Assembly: GCA_050734155.1 (NCBI GenBank)
Contig: JBOHUD010000016.1
Coordinates: 1 to 33,947 of the forward strand
Direction of reading: 5' to 3'
Source: Aeolococcus sp050734155
GTDB taxonomy: Bacteria; Chloroflexota; Dormibacteria; Aeolococcales; Aeolococcaceae
Length of the DNA: 33,947 nt
Shown: piece by piece, positions 31,694 through 33,947 of the stretch
Layout of the letters: each line of letters starts with the position of its first letter
Numbering within the stretch: the first letter of the stretch is position 1
Made by a program: the position numbers and the translations under genes
Notes under the pieces: generated by a model
What the model saw: only the letters and a program-made list of their open reading frames with translations
What the model was told of the DNA's origin: nothing
The model's database searches: none

Positions 31694-32644
31694 TCAGGCC
31701 GTTCGCCGCGGCGCGTGCGCGTGATGGGCGGGCAGCAGCGCGTGCTTGGCGGTTCGCTCGAGGCCGTGCAACATGGTGTGCGCCTTGTTCTCGAGATGGG
31801 TTGACGTGTTCATCGCGCCGGGCACCTTGAGGAGCAGCCACAGGGTCGCCAGTGCGTAGACGGTGGTGATCAGGCCGCCGCTGGAATCGAACTCCGTGGT
31901 CACGGCGACCCGCAGGATGATCAGCTGCACAGCCTGCATGAACACCGTGCCGGTGAACAGGCGCAACCAGCTGCGAGCGTGGCCGCGCGTGTCGGGCAGG
32001 ATGGTGAGCAGGGCCGCCAGCGGGGCGGTGACGATGAGGATGTTGAGCAGGGCGGTGCGAATCACATACGCCAACACCAGGATCGCCATCGCCGCGATGA
32101 GGGCGACGGCCAGGACCGCTTGGAAGAGGTCCTGGCCGCTGATCAGGCGCGCGACCGTCTCCGGCGCCAGGCTCGGCGACCAGGGGAGGGTGTCGCCGTT
32201 GAGCGGGCCTCCCAGCGAGAGTGCCACGCCGTCAAGGGCGTTGTTGAGGTCGACAGCCATCTGCATGAACAGCAGAGACGCGTGGGCGAGCACGACGGCC
32301 AGGAGGATCCGCGGCAGGATGACCTTGAGGTCGTACTTGGAACGCAGGGTGCGCTCGAAGATGCTGCGCAGCGAGGTCACCGCGACGACCAGCCCGATCA
32401 TCGCGTCGACGGCGAGGGTCAGCCCGAGATTGAGGTTGGCCAGGTTGGGATTGGCGGTGATGGGCCGGTTGCCGGAGACGGTGGGATCGACGGTGCGAAA
32501 GAGGAATCGATCGAGGACACCCGCCATGTCGACGCGGGCCACCGAGATGAGATGGCCGAGGATGCCGACCAGCGACTGCAGCAGGAATCCCACCGGGTCG
32601 GTGATCACATGTCCCGCGTTGGTGATTCCGTTGACGATCGACAC
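31694..32644 (-). CDS. VirB6/TrbL-like membrane protein
   Basis: A 316-residue protein with about six membrane helices (roughly 18-37, 73-92, 108-133, 172-192, 194-215, 255-275). LNILIVTAPLAALLTILPDTRGHARSWLRLF is the VirB6/TrbL core: paired hydrophobic segment, then a loop with Arg and Trp leading into the next helix. It is the probable inner-membrane channel subunit of a type IV secretion-like machine. It is shorter than, and not an obvious duplicate of, the 542-residue VirB6-like protein in locus A. GTG 32644 is 1 nt after the virB2-like stop. His-rich C-terminus (HHAHAPRR). Confidence 0.82.
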   Translation of the reverse strand: MSIVNGITNAGHVITDPVGFLLQSLVGILGHLISVARVDMAGVLDRFLFRTVDPTVSGNRPITANPNLANLNLGLTLAVDAMIGLVVAVTSLRSIFERTLRSKYDLKVILPRILLAVVLAHASLLFMQMAVDLNNALDGVALSLGGPLNGDTLPWSPSLAPETVARLISGQDLFQAVLAVALIAAMAILVLAYVIRTALLNILIVTAPLAALLTILPDTRGHARSWLRLFTGTVFMQAVQLIILRVAVTTEFDSSGGLITTVYALATLWLLLKVPGAMNTSTHLENKAHTMLHGLERTAKHALLPAHHAHAPRRTA

Positions 32645-32645
32645 G

Positions 32646-32903
32646 TCAGTGGACGCTGCCGGGGATGCTCGCGATGATGGCGTGCGTCAGCGTTCCGGCA
32701 ACCTCGACACCGATGGTGCCGAACACGATGCGGCCGATCCAGCGCTTGGCCTCCATGACACTGCGGGGATCAACCGCGACGATCTTGTACATGAAGGCGA
32801 TCAGGAAGGCGAGGGCGCCGATGCTGCCGATCAATCCCTGCGCGAGCAGGATCCAGTTGTCGACGAGACCCTTCAGTGCGGCCACGGGGGCAACCTCCGA
32901 CAC
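32646..32903 (-). CDS. VirB2/TrbC-like small membrane protein
   Basis: An 85-residue protein with two hydrophobic segments (about 15-40 and 57-78) joined by a basic loop (DPRSVMEAKRWIGR), the layout of VirB2/TrbC-type pilin subunits. It directly precedes a VirB6-like gene, the common VirB2-VirB6 neighbourhood. No cleavable signal peptide is obvious. GTG 32903 is used, with GGAGG about 13 nt upstream, which is a little far. A decayed copy of its 5' end lies at 33714-33842. Confidence 0.72.
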   Translation of the reverse strand: MSEVAPVAALKGLVDNWILLAQGLIGSIGALAFLIAFMYKIVAVDPRSVMEAKRWIGRIVFGTIGVEVAGTLTHAIIASIPGSVH

Positions 32904-32953
32904 GCGTGGCGGTCGCCCCTCCGGCCGGCCGGTCGGTGACCGGCTCGCTCCGC

Positions 32954-32983
32954 AGTCTACCTACACTGATTTGTGTATGTCAA
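32954..32983 (-). promoter_or_regulatory. Strong sigma-70-type promoter with spacer palindrome
   Basis: On the minus strand TTGACA (32983-32978) and TAGACT (32959-32954) are separated by 18 nt, the best promoter match in the window. The spacer holds the inverted repeat TACAC-TGATTT-GTGTA (32962-32977), a likely operator for a dimeric repressor sitting between the -35 and -10. It would drive virB2-virB6-miniORF-ssb with a leader of about 44 nt. The segment is markedly AT-rich compared with its surroundings. Confidence 0.65.
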
Positions 32984-33208
32984 GTCCCCGCCCACTCCCG
33001 GGAGGGGCCAGGGCGGCGGTGCGCACGAGCGGACATCGAGTGTCAACCAGCGGCGCCCCGTGGAGTGCACGGCATCCTCGTGTGCCGATGCCAGGTGGAC
33101 TGCATCCTCCGGCAACCCACGAATCACGTGGCGCGCCGCACCTGCTCGAAGATGCCGTGGCCGTGCTGGCCCGGGCGGTGATACGACGCCTCGTGGTGCT
33201 GGAGCGAT
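32984..33208. other. Non-coding gap, no gene recognised
   Basis: About 225 nt between the promoter and the zinc-finger gene stop. It contains CTCCCGGGAG (a short palindrome) but no credible gene. A minus-strand open frame here is a shadow continuing past the zinc-finger gene. Confidence 0.4.
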
Positions 33209-33586
33209 TCACTCCTCTCCTGAGAAGCGCTCCCATGCCGACTGTCGGGTGATCCCCAGTGCCTCGCCGATGCGCGCCCACGTGACACCGCGCTGGCGCA
33301 GAGTGCCCACCCAGATCTGCAGGCTCTCGTCGATCTGAGTGCTGGCACCAGCCACCCGGCCGAGGTGGTGCAGGAGCTCCTCGTCGTCGAGTGTGTCCTC
33401 CCAGCGCATCGTTGCGGTACGGGGTCCGGGATTCGCCGCGAGGATCTCGCGGCAAACGCCGACGCATTCGTCGCAGATGTACACGCCCGGTCCGGCAATC
33501 AACTTGCGGACGTCCTTGTCCGCCTTGCCGCAGAACGAGCAGCGGGTGGCGTTGCGAGGCGATGCGACTTTGGCTCGTGTGGCCAT
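33209..33586 (-). CDS. ClpX-type zinc finger protein with C-terminal HTH-like domain
   Basis: A 125-residue protein. Residues 14-42 are a ClpX C4-type zinc finger (RCSFCGK, then YICDECVGVC) with all four cysteines, the module that ClpX uses for dimerisation and adaptor binding. The AAA+ ATPase is absent. A middle helical segment (LDDEELLHHLGRVAGAST) leads to a C-terminal helix-turn-helix-like stretch (RQRGVTWARIGEALGITRQSAWERF). This suggests a DNA-binding regulator that may also interact with other proteins. It lies upstream of the virB2 promoter on the same strand and could be the local regulator; this is inference. Confidence 0.86.
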   Translation of the reverse strand: MATRAKVASPRNATRCSFCGKADKDVRKLIAGPGVYICDECVGVCREILAANPGPRTATMRWEDTLDDEELLHHLGRVAGASTQIDESLQIWVGTLRQRGVTWARIGEALGITRQSAWERFSGEE

Positions 33587-33625
33587 GGTTCTGGGCTCCC
33601 AGGAAGCGATCAGGCGTCAGGCTGT

Positions 33626-33631
33626 ACCTTA
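33626..33631 (-). promoter_or_regulatory. -10 box TAAGGT for the zinc-finger gene
   Basis: TAAGGT reads 33631 to 33626 on the minus strand, giving a leader of about 33 nt before ATG 33586, with GGGAG near the start. No clear -35. Confidence 0.38.
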
Positions 33632-33713
33632 CATTGTCAGGGCCCACCCGACAACGCCTCCACCGCGAGCGTCGGCTGGTGCGGGATCCTACGCGCGTAG
33701 AGCGTGAGCGGGG

Positions 33714-33865
33714 CGATCAGCTCCTGCGCGAGCGGGATCCAGTTGCGGCGAGACCCCCAGCGGGGCCACCGGGGCCAACCTCCGTCACGCGGCGGTGGTC
33801 GCCCCTCCGCCGGCCTGCCCGCGACCGGCGCGCTCCGCAGCACTGACAATTGGTGCGTGACGTGG
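33714..33865 (-). pseudogene. Decayed copy of the virB2-like 5' end and promoter
   Basis: Positions 33714-33842 match 32828-32955 closely on the same strand, including CTGCGCGAGC, GGATCCAGTTG, CAACCTCCG and GGTCGCCCCTCC. Within the former coding part there are two 1-nt deletions and one 1-nt insertion, so the VirB2 frame is broken. The downstream half of the gene is missing. Aligning the upstream part, about 8 nt including the -10 box have been lost (GCTCCGCAG runs into CACTGA). A 70-codon open frame over this stretch is a frameshifted reading and not a gene. Homology becomes weak near 33865. Confidence 0.7.
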
Positions 33866-33869
33866 ATGA

Positions 33870-33875
33870 TACCGT
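33870..33875 (+). promoter_or_regulatory. -10 box TACCGT, leaderless promoter
   Basis: TACCGT begins 12 nt before GTG 33882, the same spacing as the other leaderless genes in the window. Confidence 0.45.
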
Positions 33876-33881
33876 CGTGGC

Positions 33882-33947
33882 GTGAACATCGTGAAGCTAC
33901 GAGCCGAGGCGACTGCCGCGGTACAGGCGGTGCGGGCTGCTCTGCAG
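33882..33947 (+). CDS. Start of an unidentified gene, cut by the window edge
   Basis: Only the first 22 codons are present, reading MNIVKLRAEATAAVQAVRAA and two more residues, an amphipathic helix. The frame is open to the window end and begins at a GTG with a -10 box 12 nt upstream. The product cannot be identified. It diverges from secretion locus B and may belong to it. Confidence 0.48.
   Translation, partial: MNIVKLRAEATAAVQAVRAALQ

Noticed and set aside
33124..33498. Alternative frame of the zinc-finger gene continuing past its stop
   Set aside because: The zinc finger and HTH are in the other frame, and the extension shows no domain.
33637..33849. 70-codon minus-strand ORF as a real gene
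   Set aside because: It reads through former non-coding sequence and a frameshifted fragment of the virB2-like gene, so it is a relic.
1..33947. tRNA, rRNA, CRISPR array or insertion sequence
   Set aside because: No cloverleaf with conserved T-loop sequence, no regular repeat-spacer series, and no transposase-like protein were seen.

Overview
This is a very GC-rich, gene-dense stretch of bacterial chromosome. About 35 protein genes are supported, and no rRNA, tRNA, CRISPR array or insertion sequence was seen. Many genes have a TANNNT -10 box whose first base lies 12-13 nt before a GTG or ATG start, so their mRNAs would begin at the start codon (leaderless). High GC, leaderless genes, an Rpf-like cell-wall hydrolase, TadE-type pilus genes, and a VirB4 with a fused membrane N-terminus suggest a high-GC, probably single-membrane lineage such as Actinomycetota, Candidatus Dormibacterota or Chloroflexota. 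The sequence alone does not decide between them.

Left part (1-7320). An AIM24-family protein and an LCAD/IVD-type acyl-CoA dehydrogenase lie on the minus strand. On the plus strand follow a lipoprotein, an Rpf/transglycosylase-like protein behind a long structured leader, a tight Nudix / Arg-Gly-rich protein / HAD operon, a small HTH-like protein and DNA polymerase IV.

Type IV secretion locus A (7351-13011). A divergent two-TM VirB2-like protein faces a coupled set: a 14-codon leaderless mini-ORF, a VirB6/TrbL-like membrane protein, a VirB4 ATPase with a PrgI/VirB3-like N-terminus, and a membrane-anchored M23 peptidase. No relaxase, coupling protein, VirB8 or VirB11 lies in the window.

Middle (13089-21639). 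The genes are an acetyl-CoA-synthetase-like ligase, an S53 (kumamolisin-type) peptidase without a visible signal peptide, a lipoate-ligase-fold protein, an EAL-domain protein with an unusual N-terminus, a three-gene TadE/TadG-type operon in which each stop overlaps the next start, and a Pro-rich one-TM protein with alpha-helical repeats.

Right part (21677-33947). A complete, overlapping hutH-hutU-hutG-hutI operon converts histidine to glutamate and formamide. After it come a SufS-like class V aminotransferase with a C-terminal extension, a convergent DUF255 thioredoxin-domain protein and a two-TM protein. Locus B (31175-33947) is on the minus strand. It holds a ClpX-type zinc finger/HTH protein and a strong promoter with a palindrome in its spacer. 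That promoter drives virB2-like, virB6-like, a 17-codon mini-ORF and ssb. Beside it, 33714-33865 is a decayed second copy of the virB2 5' end and promoter, and a further leaderless gene begins at the right edge. The two secretion loci, their mini-ORFs and the virB2 relic are the least ordinary content.
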